Positions 26,113-34,993 of a stretch of 64,000 nt of DNA are shown here, in pieces (position 1 is the first letter of the stretch; each line of letters opens with the position of its first letter). A program made the translations under genes and the position numbers. The DNA is from Sphingomonas faeni (GTDB taxonomy: Bacteria > Pseudomonadota > Alphaproteobacteria > Sphingomonadales > Sphingomonadaceae), in NCBI RefSeq assembly GCF_003053745.1, contig NZ_QAYE01000002.1, forward strand, positions 248,001 through 312,000, in the 5' to 3' direction. The notes under the pieces are model-generated. The model was not told where the DNA came from. It made no database searches and saw nothing but the letters and a program-made list of their open reading frames with translations.

Positions 26113-27111
26113 ATGACTGACACGTACGCTGTGCCGGATAGCGCCGCCGAAGCGGCTGCGACGTGGCATTCGCGTCTCGACGCGCCGGATATGGACTGGG
26201 ACTGCTTTGGCGAGTGGCTGGCGGCCGACCCGGTCCATCGCGCTGCCTATGATTCGATCGCGAGTATCGATGCGGAGTTCGTCGCTGCCGCACCGGCGAT
26301 CGCCGCGCGCCTGCCGGCAAACGACGACCACACGGGCAATGCCGACCGAGACGTCGTACCCGTTGCAGCATCGCGCGGTCGCCGGTGGCAGTGGGCGGCG
26401 CTCGGTTCCGGTGGAGCGCTTGCCGCGGGGCTGGCGTTCATGTTGGTTGCGCCGTCGGGCGACGACGCGGCGCAGGCCTATGAGACGGGTCGCAGCGAAA
26501 CCCGGTCGGTGACGCTTGCCGATGGCAGTCGCATGCATATCGATCGCGGCTCTCGCGTGTCCGTCAGTGGCGGCGGCAGTCCGGTGATCGAGATCGCACA
26601 AGGCGCGGCGAACTTTGCCGTCCGGCACGATCCTTCGCGCGTCCTGATGGTTCGCGCGGGCGGATACGAAGTACGCGATCTCGGCACGACGTTCGATGTC
26701 GTCAGCGCGCGGGGACGGGTCGCCGTCACCGTCGCCGAGGGTATGGTGAGCGTCACGCCCGTCGGTGGCACGCCGTCCGACGCAACGACGCTGCACGCGG
26801 GCCAGAGCCTGGATATCACGCCGAACAAACAGACTGCCGAACGGCGAAAGGTCGATCCTGCACGCGTGTCCGACTGGACCGACGGCCGCCTCGACTATGA
26901 CGGGGCACCATTGCCACTGGTTGCGGCGGATATCGCGCGGTATGCGGACAGCCCGTTGACCGTTGACGCATCGGCGGCGAACCTGCGCTTTTCCGGGGTA
27001 TTGACGATTGGTGACGGATCGCGGCTCGTCGATCAGCTACAGGCAGTGTTGCCGATACGCGTTCGTCGGGTTGCTGGCGTCGTTCATCTGGGTGCCGCCG
27101 GCGGACGCTGA
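26113..27111 (+). CDS. FecR-type anti-sigma factor, module 1
   Basis: 332 residues. An N-terminal cytoplasmic DUF4880 region (AAATWHSRLDAPDMDWDCF, FGEWLAADPVHRAAYD) binds the sigma factor; one membrane helix (GSGGALAAGLAFMLVA) follows at about residues 95-115; the periplasmic FecR domain shows ETRSVTLADGSRMHIDRGSR, FAVRHDP and YEVRDLGTTFDVV. It should hold the sigma factor inactive until the partner receptor signals. The ATG at 26113 follows AAAGGGGGAC; the frame extends to 26053. There is a 140-base gap to the sigma gene with no feature I can name, and an unusual overlap of about 100 bases with the receptor gene. Confidence 0.88.
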   Translation: MTDTYAVPDSAAEAAATWHSRLDAPDMDWDCFGEWLAADPVHRAAYDSIASIDAEFVAAAPAIAARLPANDDHTGNADRDVVPVAASRGRRWQWAALGSGGALAAGLAFMLVAPSGDDAAQAYETGRSETRSVTLADGSRMHIDRGSRVSVSGGGSPVIEIAQGAANFAVRHDPSRVLMVRAGGYEVRDLGTTFDVVSARGRVAVTVAEGMVSVTPVGGTPSDATTLHAGQSLDITPNKQTAERRKVDPARVSDWTDGRLDYDGAPLPLVAADIARYADSPLTVDASAANLRFSGVLTIGDGSRLVDQLQAVLPIRVRRVAGVVHLGAAGGR

Positions 27112-29374
27112 ACGGGCTCCACAGGCCAGGCGCTCGATCACGATCCCTGCGGGACCGTTACGGTCTGCGCTGGAGTCGCTTTCAAGCCAGACCGGCATCT
27201 CGATCGGGATGGCCGGCGGATTGCCGGATCTCGTCGTCAAGCGGGTCGACCATTCTACTGATGTAGCGCAGGCCGTACGCCGCATGTTGGCCGGAAGCCA
27301 GCTGCGCGCGGTGCAGGTCGATGCGACCATGTGGCGGATCGAGGCTATTCCGGCAAAACCACCGCACGCGCTAGCGCGGCGCGGTGACGCCGCGGGGACG
27401 CTGGTGACCGGTGATATCGTCGTCATCGCCAGCAAGCGCGACGAAAGACTGTCCGATCTTCCCGCTTCGATCAGCATAGTCGGTGCACCTACCTTGGGTC
27501 AGCTGGCGGGGCGACGCGGACTGACGGACGTCATGGCGACGACCGACGGGGCATTTTCTACGAACCTGGGCCCGGGCCGTGACCGGATTTTTCTTCGCGG
27601 TGTTGCCGACAGCGCGTTCAACGGCACCAGCCAGTCGCTCGTCAGCCTGTACCTGGACGATGCGCGGATCGGCTATTCTTCACCCGATCCCGACCTGCGG
27701 CTCGTCGATGTGGACCGGATCGAGATATTGCGCGGACCGCAGGGCACGCTCTACGGCACCGGCGCGCTCGGCGGGGTCGTTCGTGTCGTGACCGCCGCGC
27801 CGGACCTGGATCGGCTCGCGGGCGGCGTCGCGGTCGAGGGGACGGGGATCAACAATGGTGCGGTCGGTGGCGCGGTCGAGGGGATGTTCAACCTGCCGAT
27901 CGTCACCGGTACGGTCGCGCTTCGGGCTTCGGGCTGGATCGAGACGATGCCCGGCTGGATCGACGATACCGGGCGCGACCGGCGCGACGTAAACCGCACG
28001 CGGCGGGTCGGTGGCCGTTCCGCGCTGCGCTGGTCGATCGGCGGGGGGTGGTCGGCGACCCTGAGCGGCGTCGCCCAACGCATCGACGCGCGCGACAGCC
28101 AATATGCGACCAGTGGCCTGTCGCGCGCCACGCGGATCGCCGAGCCGCAGGACAACGACTTCACATCCGGGGCGCTGACGGTGCGGGGGCCGATCGGCAA
28201 ACTCGAGGCGCAGGCCACGACGGCCTATGTCGACCAGGAGTTCGGCAGCACCTATGATGCGAGCATTCTGGCATCGTCGCTCGGCGTGGCATCGCCGGTC
28301 GCCTATATCGAGGATCGCTCCGCGCGGTTGCTGTCGCAAGAAGTCCGGCTGAGCGACCCGACCGCGCGCCATCCCTGGATCATCGGTGCGACCATCCTGC
28401 ATTCGACCAGCCTTCTGAAGGGGCGCTTCACGTCGATCGGCGACGACACCATCGACGCGCGACGCGACGAGGAGGACGTCACGGATCTCGCCGTGTTCAC
28501 CGAGGGTACGCAGCGCCTCTCGAACGCGCTCGATTTCAAGCTCGGGCTGCGGGCGTTCTCGACGTCGAGCCATCTTGAACAACAGGCACCCGGCCGTGTT
28601 CGCGCCAACCGTATCGGTATTACCCCCAGCGGAACTCTCAGCTGGCATCGCGACGATCTCGGCCTGTTATGGCTGCGTTATGCCAGCGCCGTGAGGCCCG
28701 CGGGGATCAGCCGAACCGCCGATCCGACCAATCTCCGGATTCCTGGCGACGAACTCCAGAGCCTAGAACTCGGCTGGCGCATCCGCGTCGCACGTCACCG
28801 GCTTGCCTTCCACGGTGCCGTGTTCGGTTCGGCGTGGCAGCATTTGCGCAGCGATACGGTCGGCCCCGACGGACTTCTCGGTACGGTCGATGCGGGCAAT
28901 GCAGTAAACTACGGCGTCGAACTCGGCGGCGTCCTGAACCTGTCCCCGATCACGATCGATTTCGGGACCACGCTGCAACGCGCCCGCCTGACGTCGCCGT
29001 CGTCAAACACCGGCCTCGATCGCGACGATCGGCGCCTGCCGGTCGTTCCCGACATATCGTCTCGACTGACGGCATCCCGAACCCTCGTCGCGTTCGGCTC
29101 GCCCGCCTCGGTTTACGGTGTCGCGCGCTATACCGGCCGTACGCGACTGAGCTTCGATCCCTTGCTGGATCGTCCGGCGGGGAACTACGCGACGATCGAC
29201 GCCGGCGCGACGATCGACCGCGGGCCGTGGCACTGGTCGATCGCCGTCGACAACCTGCTCGACAGCCGCGGCAACAGTTTCGGTTTCGGCAATCCGTTCA
29301 CGCTGGCAACGAGCACGCAGACCGTTCCCATCCGACCGAGGACTATAACCCTGCGCGCAGCGATCGGGCTGTAA
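27008..29374 (+). CDS. TonB-dependent receptor with STN signalling domain, module 1
   Basis: 788 residues, outer membrane. A hydrophobic signal (YAFVGLLASFIWVPPADA) is followed by an STN domain (SITIPAGPLRSALESLSSQT, residues about 44-115), which contacts FecR, then a plug (RIFLRGVADSAFNG and VDRIEILRGPQGTLYGTGAL, the usual plug signature) and a 22-strand-type barrel ending in a terminal aromatic-poor IRPRTITLRAAIGL. It resembles the module 2 receptor, so the two are paralogues. The start must be the TTG at 27008 or GTG at 27011, both inside fecR, since no later start leaves a signal peptide. The ligand is unknown; siderophore, haem or glycan are all possible. Confidence 0.87.
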   Translation: MVTDRGSSISYRQCCRYAFVGLLASFIWVPPADAERAPQARRSITIPAGPLRSALESLSSQTGISIGMAGGLPDLVVKRVDHSTDVAQAVRRMLAGSQLRAVQVDATMWRIEAIPAKPPHALARRGDAAGTLVTGDIVVIASKRDERLSDLPASISIVGAPTLGQLAGRRGLTDVMATTDGAFSTNLGPGRDRIFLRGVADSAFNGTSQSLVSLYLDDARIGYSSPDPDLRLVDVDRIEILRGPQGTLYGTGALGGVVRVVTAAPDLDRLAGGVAVEGTGINNGAVGGAVEGMFNLPIVTGTVALRASGWIETMPGWIDDTGRDRRDVNRTRRVGGRSALRWSIGGGWSATLSGVAQRIDARDSQYATSGLSRATRIAEPQDNDFTSGALTVRGPIGKLEAQATTAYVDQEFGSTYDASILASSLGVASPVAYIEDRSARLLSQEVRLSDPTARHPWIIGATILHSTSLLKGRFTSIGDDTIDARRDEEDVTDLAVFTEGTQRLSNALDFKLGLRAFSTSSHLEQQAPGRVRANRIGITPSGTLSWHRDDLGLLWLRYASAVRPAGISRTADPTNLRIPGDELQSLELGWRIRVARHRLAFHGAVFGSAWQHLRSDTVGPDGLLGTVDAGNAVNYGVELGGVLNLSPITIDFGTTLQRARLTSPSSNTGLDRDDRRLPVVPDISSRLTASRTLVAFGSPASVYGVARYTGRTRLSFDPLLDRPAGNYATIDAGATIDRGPWHWSIAVDNLLDSRGNSFGFGNPFTLATSTQTVPIRPRTITLRAAIGL

Positions 29375-29489
29375 AGTCCCGAACGCACGACCAACCACCG
29401 CAATTGCCGACCGAATCCCAGCTTGGATTTCGGATTCCGACGTAACCTTTTCGCGCAGCAGATCGCTGCTTGTAAAAAAGGACGTCGCA

Positions 29490-30413
29490 ATGACCTTCGA
29501 ATATTCCCCCTCCATACCCTCCGAAAGGCACCAAGAGCTTCACGAGGCCTCAATTCATTCCTTGAGCGCGGTGCCCAGCCGGCGCCCGTTCGAGTTCGTC
29601 GACCTGGAAACGCATTTCGACAGCGAACTCGAAACCCTCTGGACGTACATGCGCCAACGCAGCCGACCGAGCTTCAACCCTAGTTTGCTCGCCGAGTTCA
29701 CTCAGTGGCAGAACGACATAGCAGCCGCACGGTCGTCGGCTACCATGCCGATCCGGTATGTCGTCCTCGGATCTCGTTTTCCCGGCGTATTTTCCCTGGG
29801 CGGTGACCTCGATCTCTTCTCGGCCCACATCCGCAACGGCGATCGGGAGGCGCTCGTCCGCTACGGCCGTGCATGTGTCCATATCCTGCATCGCAACATG
29901 CTGAGCCTCAATCAACCGATCATCACGATCGGGTTGGTGGAAGGCGATGCGCTGGGGGGTGGGTTCGAGGCGCTGTTGTCGTTCAACGTCGTGGTCGCCG
30001 AACGCGGCACGCATTTCGGCCTGCCCGAAACCAATTTCGGTCTCTTTCCCGGCATGGGGGCGCATTGTTTCCTGTCCCGGCGCCTGGGCGCGGCGCGGGC
30101 GGAACAGATGATCCTGAGCGGTCGGTCGTACACCGCCGAAGAACTGTACGAGCTCGGCATCGTCCACGCGCTCGCCGATCCCGGCATGGGCCGTGCCGAA
30201 GTCGAGCGCTACATTCGCCAAAACCGTCGTCGGCATAGCGGGCACTGCGCGATCTACGAGGCGTCGCGGTCGGTCAATCCGCTGCCGCTCGGCGAACTCG
30301 AGGCCGTTGTCGACCTATGGGCCGACGCCGCCTTGCGGCTCAGCGAGGCGGACCTGAAACTGATGCGCCGCCTCGTCGGTGCGCAGACACGGTTGCTGGA
30401 CAAGGCCGCGTAG
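29490..30413 (+). CDS. rpfF: RpfF-like diffusible signal factor synthase (crotonase family)
   Basis: 307 residues of the enoyl-CoA hydratase superfamily, and within it closest to Xanthomonas RpfF as I remember it. Shared blocks: SLGGDLDLFSAHIRNGDREA, LVEGDALGGGFEALLSFN, GLPETNFGLFPGMGAHCFLS and a C-terminal DAALRLSEADLKLMRRLVGA. The two catalytic glutamates of RpfF (Glu141, Glu161 there) align with Glu160 and Glu180, with identical spacing; GGDL and GGGF supply the oxyanion hole. RpfF makes cis-2-unsaturated fatty acid signals from acyl-ACP by dehydration and thioester cleavage. About 20 residues extra lie at the N-terminus. AAAAAAGGAC precedes the ATG. It stands 115 bases after the receptor and 8 bases from a converging GGDEF-EAL gene. 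Confidence 0.85.
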   Translation: MTFEYSPSIPSERHQELHEASIHSLSAVPSRRPFEFVDLETHFDSELETLWTYMRQRSRPSFNPSLLAEFTQWQNDIAAARSSATMPIRYVVLGSRFPGVFSLGGDLDLFSAHIRNGDREALVRYGRACVHILHRNMLSLNQPIITIGLVEGDALGGGFEALLSFNVVVAERGTHFGLPETNFGLFPGMGAHCFLSRRLGAARAEQMILSGRSYTAEELYELGIVHALADPGMGRAEVERYIRQNRRRHSGHCAIYEASRSVNPLPLGELEAVVDLWADAALRLSEADLKLMRRLVGAQTRLLDKAA

Positions 30414-30421
30414 GCCAGCGG

Positions 30422-32386
30422 TCAGGAGCGCCCCAGTGCCTTGACGTCGTCGCCGGCAAGCATGGTCGCGACCATGCTTGCCGGCATCGGATGCGCCAGC
30501 AGGAACCCTTGTACCGCATCGCACCGCGTGCGCCGCAGTTGCTCGAGTTGCGCATGCGTTTCGACGCCCTCCGCTACCGTCCGCATGCCGAGCTTGGCCG
30601 CCAGCTCGATCACGGTCTGGACGATCGCCACCGAGGCCGGGCTTTGCTCGAGGTCGGCGATGAAGGACCGATCGATCTTCAGGGTCTGGAAGGGGAACTT
30701 GGTCAGGTAGCTGAGCGAGGAATAGCCCGTGCCGAAATCGTCGAGCGTCGTCCGCACATTCAGCCGATTGATTGCATCCAGTGCCGCCAACGACGCCTCG
30801 ATATCCTCGAGCAGGACGGACTCCGTTACCTCGAGTTCGAGACGCTCCGCCGCGAAACCGCCCGCCGCAAGCGCACTCATGATCACCGTCGGCAAGTTCG
30901 CCGATCGCAGCTGGATCGGCGACAGGTTGACGGCGATGGTCACGTCGTTGGGCCAGCTGCTCGCGATCCGACACGCCTCGCGGATCACCCAGCTGCCGAT
31001 CGCGACGATCAGGCCATTGTCCTCGGCGATTGGGATGAACTCGGCAGGGGAAATCGCGCCATGCCGCCGGTTGGTCCAGCGCAGCAATGTCTCGCAGGAG
31101 AGGATGCGGTCGCCGGTCAGGTCGAAGATCGGCTGGAAGACGAGATGGAACTCGCCACGTTCGAGCGCGCCCTGCATCTCCGCGCCGAGGTCGCGCGTCC
31201 GCTCGATCTTCTCGTCCATCAACGGTTCGTAAAAGCGCATCTGACCGCGGCCGCTGTCCTTCGCGCGGTAGAGGGCAAGGTCCGCGTTCTTCAGCAACGT
31301 GTCGGCATCGGTGCCATCGGGTGGCGCGATCGCGATGCCGAGCGATGCGCCGACGTGCAGCGTGCGCCCGTCGTGATGCACCGGCTGCTCGACCAAGTCG
31401 ATGATACGCTGGCCGATCGCCGAGGCGTCCGACAGCTGGATCACTTCGCAGATCACCGCGAACTCGTCGCCGCCAAGCCGCGCGACGATCCCGGTCGTGC
31501 CGAAGGCGTCGTTCAGCCGCTGGGCCACGCCCGCGAGCAGCGCGTTGCCGGCCAGATGACCGAACGAGTCGTTGATCTCCTTGAACCGGTCGAGATCGAG
31601 CCAGTAGATCGCCAGCCGCGTTTCGCTGCGGCCGAGCGCCTGCAAGCGCGCCTCGAACTGTTCGCGGAACGCGGTCCGGTTGGCGACGCCGGTCAGGTCG
31701 TCGCGACGCGCGATGGCGGCATGATGCTCCGCCAATGCCGCCTTCTCGCGCGAAACGAGTGTCGCCTTCAGGATGACGCCATAGGTCTGCAACGTGATGT
31801 CCATCATCGCGACGACGAACAGGACGATCACCAGCGCCAATGCCATCTTGAGCGGCTGCAGCGAGACGATCAGTCCCACCGTCAGCGGCAGGGACGCGAA
31901 GCAAAGCTGTGACAGGGCGATCCACGGTCGGCCGGCGTTGCGCCCGGCGATGCCCGCCGCGTACCCGATCGTCGTGGTCACCGCGAGCAGTTGGAGTACG
32001 CCGTCATTCGTATGCACCAGCGTGAGCAGGCCGAACGTGCCCAGCAACGCCGAATAGCCCAGCGCGCCGGATCGATAGAGAAACTCCTGCCGCTTGGTCC
32101 AGCTTCCCTTCACGCGGTCCGGTGCCGGCCGCCGTTGCCGTTGCCGCCCCAGGGCATCGCCGACCCTGATACCGGCGACGAGCGCGATCGCCACGGCACA
32201 CGCGATCATCGCCAGATTTCCGCTGACGTACGCGACGATCCCCATGATGCCGCTGCTGGTCAGTGCACCGATCACCAAGGATTGCGGCGACGCGTAAAGC
32301 GACTCTAGCAGCGTCGCACGTACCGAGGCTGCAATCGACTGGTCGGAATGCCGCAATTGCCTGAGGCGGGAAATCAAGCCACTCAT
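30422..32386 (-). CDS. Membrane GGDEF-EAL cyclic-di-GMP protein
   Basis: 654 residues. The N-terminal 210 residues hold about five to six membrane helices (for example LVIGALTSSGIMGIVAYVSG and ALALVIVLFVVAMMDITLQT), an uncharacterised membrane sensor. A GGDEF domain follows with an intact signature (ARLGGDEFAVI) and DLDRFKEINDSFGH; then an EAL domain with SCETLLRWTN (ETL variant keeping the Glu), AVNLSPIQLRS, LELEVTESVL, LDDFGTGYSSL, LKIDRSF, VAEGVET and QGFLLAHPM. Both activities look possible. The ATG at 32386 has AAGGA 8 bases upstream; the frame extends to 32458. It converges on the rpfF-like gene with 8 bases between stops, a context that suggests a role in DSF or c-di-GMP signalling. 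Confidence 0.9.
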   Translation of the reverse strand: MSGLISRLRQLRHSDQSIAASVRATLLESLYASPQSLVIGALTSSGIMGIVAYVSGNLAMIACAVAIALVAGIRVGDALGRQRQRRPAPDRVKGSWTKRQEFLYRSGALGYSALLGTFGLLTLVHTNDGVLQLLAVTTTIGYAAGIAGRNAGRPWIALSQLCFASLPLTVGLIVSLQPLKMALALVIVLFVVAMMDITLQTYGVILKATLVSREKAALAEHHAAIARRDDLTGVANRTAFREQFEARLQALGRSETRLAIYWLDLDRFKEINDSFGHLAGNALLAGVAQRLNDAFGTTGIVARLGGDEFAVICEVIQLSDASAIGQRIIDLVEQPVHHDGRTLHVGASLGIAIAPPDGTDADTLLKNADLALYRAKDSGRGQMRFYEPLMDEKIERTRDLGAEMQGALERGEFHLVFQPIFDLTGDRILSCETLLRWTNRRHGAISPAEFIPIAEDNGLIVAIGSWVIREACRIASSWPNDVTIAVNLSPIQLRSANLPTVIMSALAAGGFAAERLELEVTESVLLEDIEASLAALDAINRLNVRTTLDDFGTGYSSLSYLTKFPFQTLKIDRSFIADLEQSPASVAIVQTVIELAAKLGMRTVAEGVETHAQLEQLRRTRCDAVQGFLLAHPMPASMVATMLAGDDVKALGRS

Positions 32387-32551
32387 CCGACTATCCTTGG
32401 ACGGCAAGGGTGTAAAAGAAACGAACAAAATAGCCGGCGTGTCTGTGATCCGTCGCATTTAGTCGGGCGATGCGAACGCGTTAACCAGTTAAGACGACCG
32501 CTCAAGCCTTTGCCGTCAGCGTTTTCTCATGCAGTAACGCTCGACGTCGTC

Positions 32552-33382
32552 TTACAGCATTTCCAAAGGTCCCGCCGTCTTCGGTCGCGGAAATGCGGCA
32601 TCGAGCGCTGCTACGTCTTCTCTGGACAGCACGAGGTCCGCGGCTGCACGGTTCTCCCGTACGTGCGCGACGTTCCCAGCTTTCGGGATCGCGATCATGT
32701 CGTCGTTTTGCAGGACCCAGGCCAACGCGACCTGCACGGGCGTCGCGCCGATGGTTTCCGCGATGCGAACGAGCGTTCGGTCCGCAACGAGCCGTCCCTG
32801 CTCGACCGGACTATACGCCATCGCCGGCATGTGCGCCTGGCGAAGCCACGGCAGAAGGTCGTGTTCCGGGCCACGCCGCGTCAGGTTGTACAGAATCTGG
32901 TCGGTCGCACACGCACTCCCGCCAGCCGCCAGCAACTCGTCCATGTCATCGGTATCGAGATTGCTGACGCCCCAGTGACGGATCTTTCCCGCCGCCTGGA
33001 GCGCCTCCATTGCCTCGACCGTCTCCGCGAATGGTACCGATCCGCGCCAGTGCAGGAGGTACAGATCGAGCCTGTCCGTTTTCAGCCGTTCGAGACTGGC
33101 CTCGCAGGCGCGTTCGAGGCGCTTGCGCGATGCGTTCTGGGGATAGGCTTTGCTGACCAGGAATATGTCGTTGCGAACGCCGTCAAGCGCTTCGGCGACA
33201 AGGATTTCGGAAGCACCGTCACCGTACATCTCGGCCGAGTCGATCAGCGTCATCCCGAGTTCGACCCCCGACCGTAAAGCCGCGATCTCCGCCTTACGCT
33301 CGCTCGCCCGCTCGCCCATCATCCAGGTACCTTGCCCGAGGGCGGGAACCGTTTCCCCGCCCGGAAGCGTCACGGTCTTCAT
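32552..33382 (-). CDS. yeaE: Aldo/keto reductase, YeaE type
   Basis: 276 residues matching E. coli YeaE over its length from memory: PALGQGTWMMGERASERKAE, LIDSAEMYGDGASE (catalytic Asp and Tyr), LVSKAYPQNAS (catalytic Lys), DLYLLHWRGSVPF (active-site His), WGVSNLDTDDMDEL, LPWLRQAHMPAMAYSPVEQG and IAIPKAGNVAHVREN at the cofactor-binding end. It is an NADPH-dependent carbonyl reductase; YeaE reduces methylglyoxal. Its ATG overlaps the GST stop (ATGA, 33379-33382), so it is the second gene of a two-gene detoxification operon. The 165-base gap to the GGDEF-EAL gene on the same strand shows no feature I can name. Confidence 0.9.
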   Translation of the reverse strand: MKTVTLPGGETVPALGQGTWMMGERASERKAEIAALRSGVELGMTLIDSAEMYGDGASEILVAEALDGVRNDIFLVSKAYPQNASRKRLERACEASLERLKTDRLDLYLLHWRGSVPFAETVEAMEALQAAGKIRHWGVSNLDTDDMDELLAAGGSACATDQILYNLTRRGPEHDLLPWLRQAHMPAMAYSPVEQGRLVADRTLVRIAETIGATPVQVALAWVLQNDDMIAIPKAGNVAHVRENRAAADLVLSREDVAALDAAFPRPKTAGPLEML

Positions 33383-34002
33383 GGTCTATCCCTCGTACCG
33401 GTCCGGTCTCCGAACACTAAAATCGGCCCCTCATGCGACATCGCTTTATGCACCGCCGGACGTGCCTTCATCCGCTCGCGGAACGCGACCAGCTTCGCGG
33501 GTGCCTCGATCTGGTTCTTCGCCGCCCACAACAGCATCACGAACAGATAGCAGTCCGCCACGCTGACGGCGTCCCCGAACAGATAGTCGCCCTCGATCGT
33601 GTCGGAGAGATAGCCCATCCGCTTGACGATCGTCTCGCTGGCTTTCGCCTTCTCCTCCTCGCTCCCGCCGGAGAAGAACGGCTTGAAGCTCTTGTGGATC
33701 TCGGTCGAGATGAAGGCGAGCGCCATGAGCAGGTGGGTATGCCCCATCGCCCCGCTCGGTTTTAGCGCACTGTCCTGATGCGCGATCCAGTCGAGGATGG
33801 CGATGTTCTCCGTCAGTGTCTCGCCGGAGTCGAGCGTCAGGGCAGGGACGTAACCCTTCGGGTTGATCTTTGTATAGTCGGCGCCGCTCTCGGTCCGCTT
33901 GGCCTTGAGATCGACCTTCTCGTGTTCGAACGAGAGCCCGGCTTCGTGCAGCGCGATGTGATCTGCGAGGCTGCAAGCGCCGGGAGAATAATAGAGCTTC
34001 AT
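33379..34002 (-). CDS. Glutathione S-transferase
   Basis: 207 residues, thioredoxin-like N-terminal domain with MKLYYSPGACSLADHIALHE (the Ser/Cys-containing active-site loop of beta-class bacterial GSTs), GYVPALTLDSGETLTENIAI (cis-Pro and the SNAIL-like Glu-Asn binding the gamma-glutamyl group), and a helical C-terminal domain with GDAVSVADCYLFVMLLWA. The conserved Cys in PGAC supports the beta class. The protein is cytosolic and conjugates or reduces electrophiles. The ATG at 34002 has GGAGACC about 6 bases upstream; the frame extends to 34062. Translational coupling to the YeaE-type reductase implies a shared aldehyde or electrophile defence role. Confidence 0.9.
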   Translation of the reverse strand: MKLYYSPGACSLADHIALHEAGLSFEHEKVDLKAKRTESGADYTKINPKGYVPALTLDSGETLTENIAILDWIAHQDSALKPSGAMGHTHLLMALAFISTEIHKSFKPFFSGGSEEEKAKASETIVKRMGYLSDTIEGDYLFGDAVSVADCYLFVMLLWAAKNQIEAPAKLVAFRERMKARPAVHKAMSHEGPILVFGDRTGTRDRP

Positions 34003-34108
34003 CGATGGTCTCCGCGTTGATCTTCCTGAACGCGCAAGCACACCGATAGCTGCGACCGTCACCCGATCCCGCTATTGCAGCATTGCCGCGCGCACCCATC
34101 TCCGGTCG

Positions 34109-34912
34109 ATGAACGACAATTTGATCCGGCTCGGTCTCCTCGACGAGGACGACATCATTCTCGATGAGGCCGCGCTGTCGCTGGCGCTGCTCGATCATCC
34201 AGACACCGACCCGATACCTTATCGCGCTCTGATCGACGCCGTGGCGACACGTCTCGAGACGGTCGGCCGAGGCGCCGGTACCGCGGAAGAGCGTGCCGAT
34301 GCCCTGTCGGAAGTGCTAGGCGAGGAGTTCGGCTTCGTCGGCGACCGCGAGACCTATGACGACCCCGCCAACGCCGACCTGATCCGTGTGATCGACCGGC
34401 GCTGCGGCTTGCCGGTAAGCCTGTCCATTCTCTACGTGGGTGCGGCACGCCGGATCGGATGGACGGCCGACGCGCTCGATGTTCCGGGGCACGTATTGGT
34501 GATGGTCGGGGCCGAAGCGGCACCCGTCATCGTCGATCCGTTTCGCGGCGGAATGCGCGTCGACCGCGAGGCGCTGGCCGCGCTGGTGCTCGCGTCCCAC
34601 AACGGACCTGCCGAAGCCGTGTCCCACATCGCGACGATGCCGAACCGCACGATCCTCGTGCGGCTGCTGCTGAACCAAGCGACCCGTGCGGAGCAGGCGG
34701 GACAGGGCCGACGCGCGCTGGAACTGTACGCGCGGATGACTTTGATGGCGCCCGCCTACGGTCACGCATGGTGGGAGCGTGCGCGGCTGGAACTGGTCGA
34801 CGGCGACGTGACGGCGGCGCGGGGCAGCTTGAGCGCGATGCTGGAGATCACCCGCGACCCCGAACTGCGACGGCGCGTGACGGATACGCTGGGGTCTCTG
34901 CCTCCAGCCTAG
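34109..34912 (+). CDS. SirB1-type transglutaminase-like protein
   Basis: 267 residues, cytosolic. The SirB1/transglutaminase-like N-terminal half has ADLIRVIDRRCGLPVSLSIL followed by YVGAARRIGW, then LDVPGHVLVMV and IVDPFRGG, the family's characteristic RxGxPxxLxxxY, PGH and DPF motifs. The usual catalytic Cys of transglutaminases is not at the normal place, as in other SirB1 proteins. The C-terminal 90 residues form helical pairs of tetratricopeptide type (GRRALELYARMTLMAPAYGH). The family's function is not settled. It lies 106 bases from the divergent GST and 81 bases before a glycosyltransferase gene. Confidence 0.82.
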   Translation: MNDNLIRLGLLDEDDIILDEAALSLALLDHPDTDPIPYRALIDAVATRLETVGRGAGTAEERADALSEVLGEEFGFVGDRETYDDPANADLIRVIDRRCGLPVSLSILYVGAARRIGWTADALDVPGHVLVMVGAEAAPVIVDPFRGGMRVDREALAALVLASHNGPAEAVSHIATMPNRTILVRLLLNQATRAEQAGQGRRALELYARMTLMAPAYGHAWWERARLELVDGDVTAARGSLSAMLEITRDPELRRRVTDTLGSLPPA

Positions 34913-34993
34913 CTCTCCTCTTTCGTGTCGGGGCACGGGGCCCGACCCAACAAAGCTTGGCGTCGGCGCGGTGTCGGCGCTAACCGCGCGGTC

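Noticed and set aside
29455..29470. Short hairpin AGCAG-N4-CTGCT before the rpfF-like gene, considered as a terminator for the receptor gene
   Set aside because: Five-bp stem only and no T-run in the rightward direction; more likely chance in the leader.
30317..31912. A 531-codon rightward frame
   Set aside because: Antisense to the GGDEF-EAL gene, which has all catalytic motifs on the other strand.
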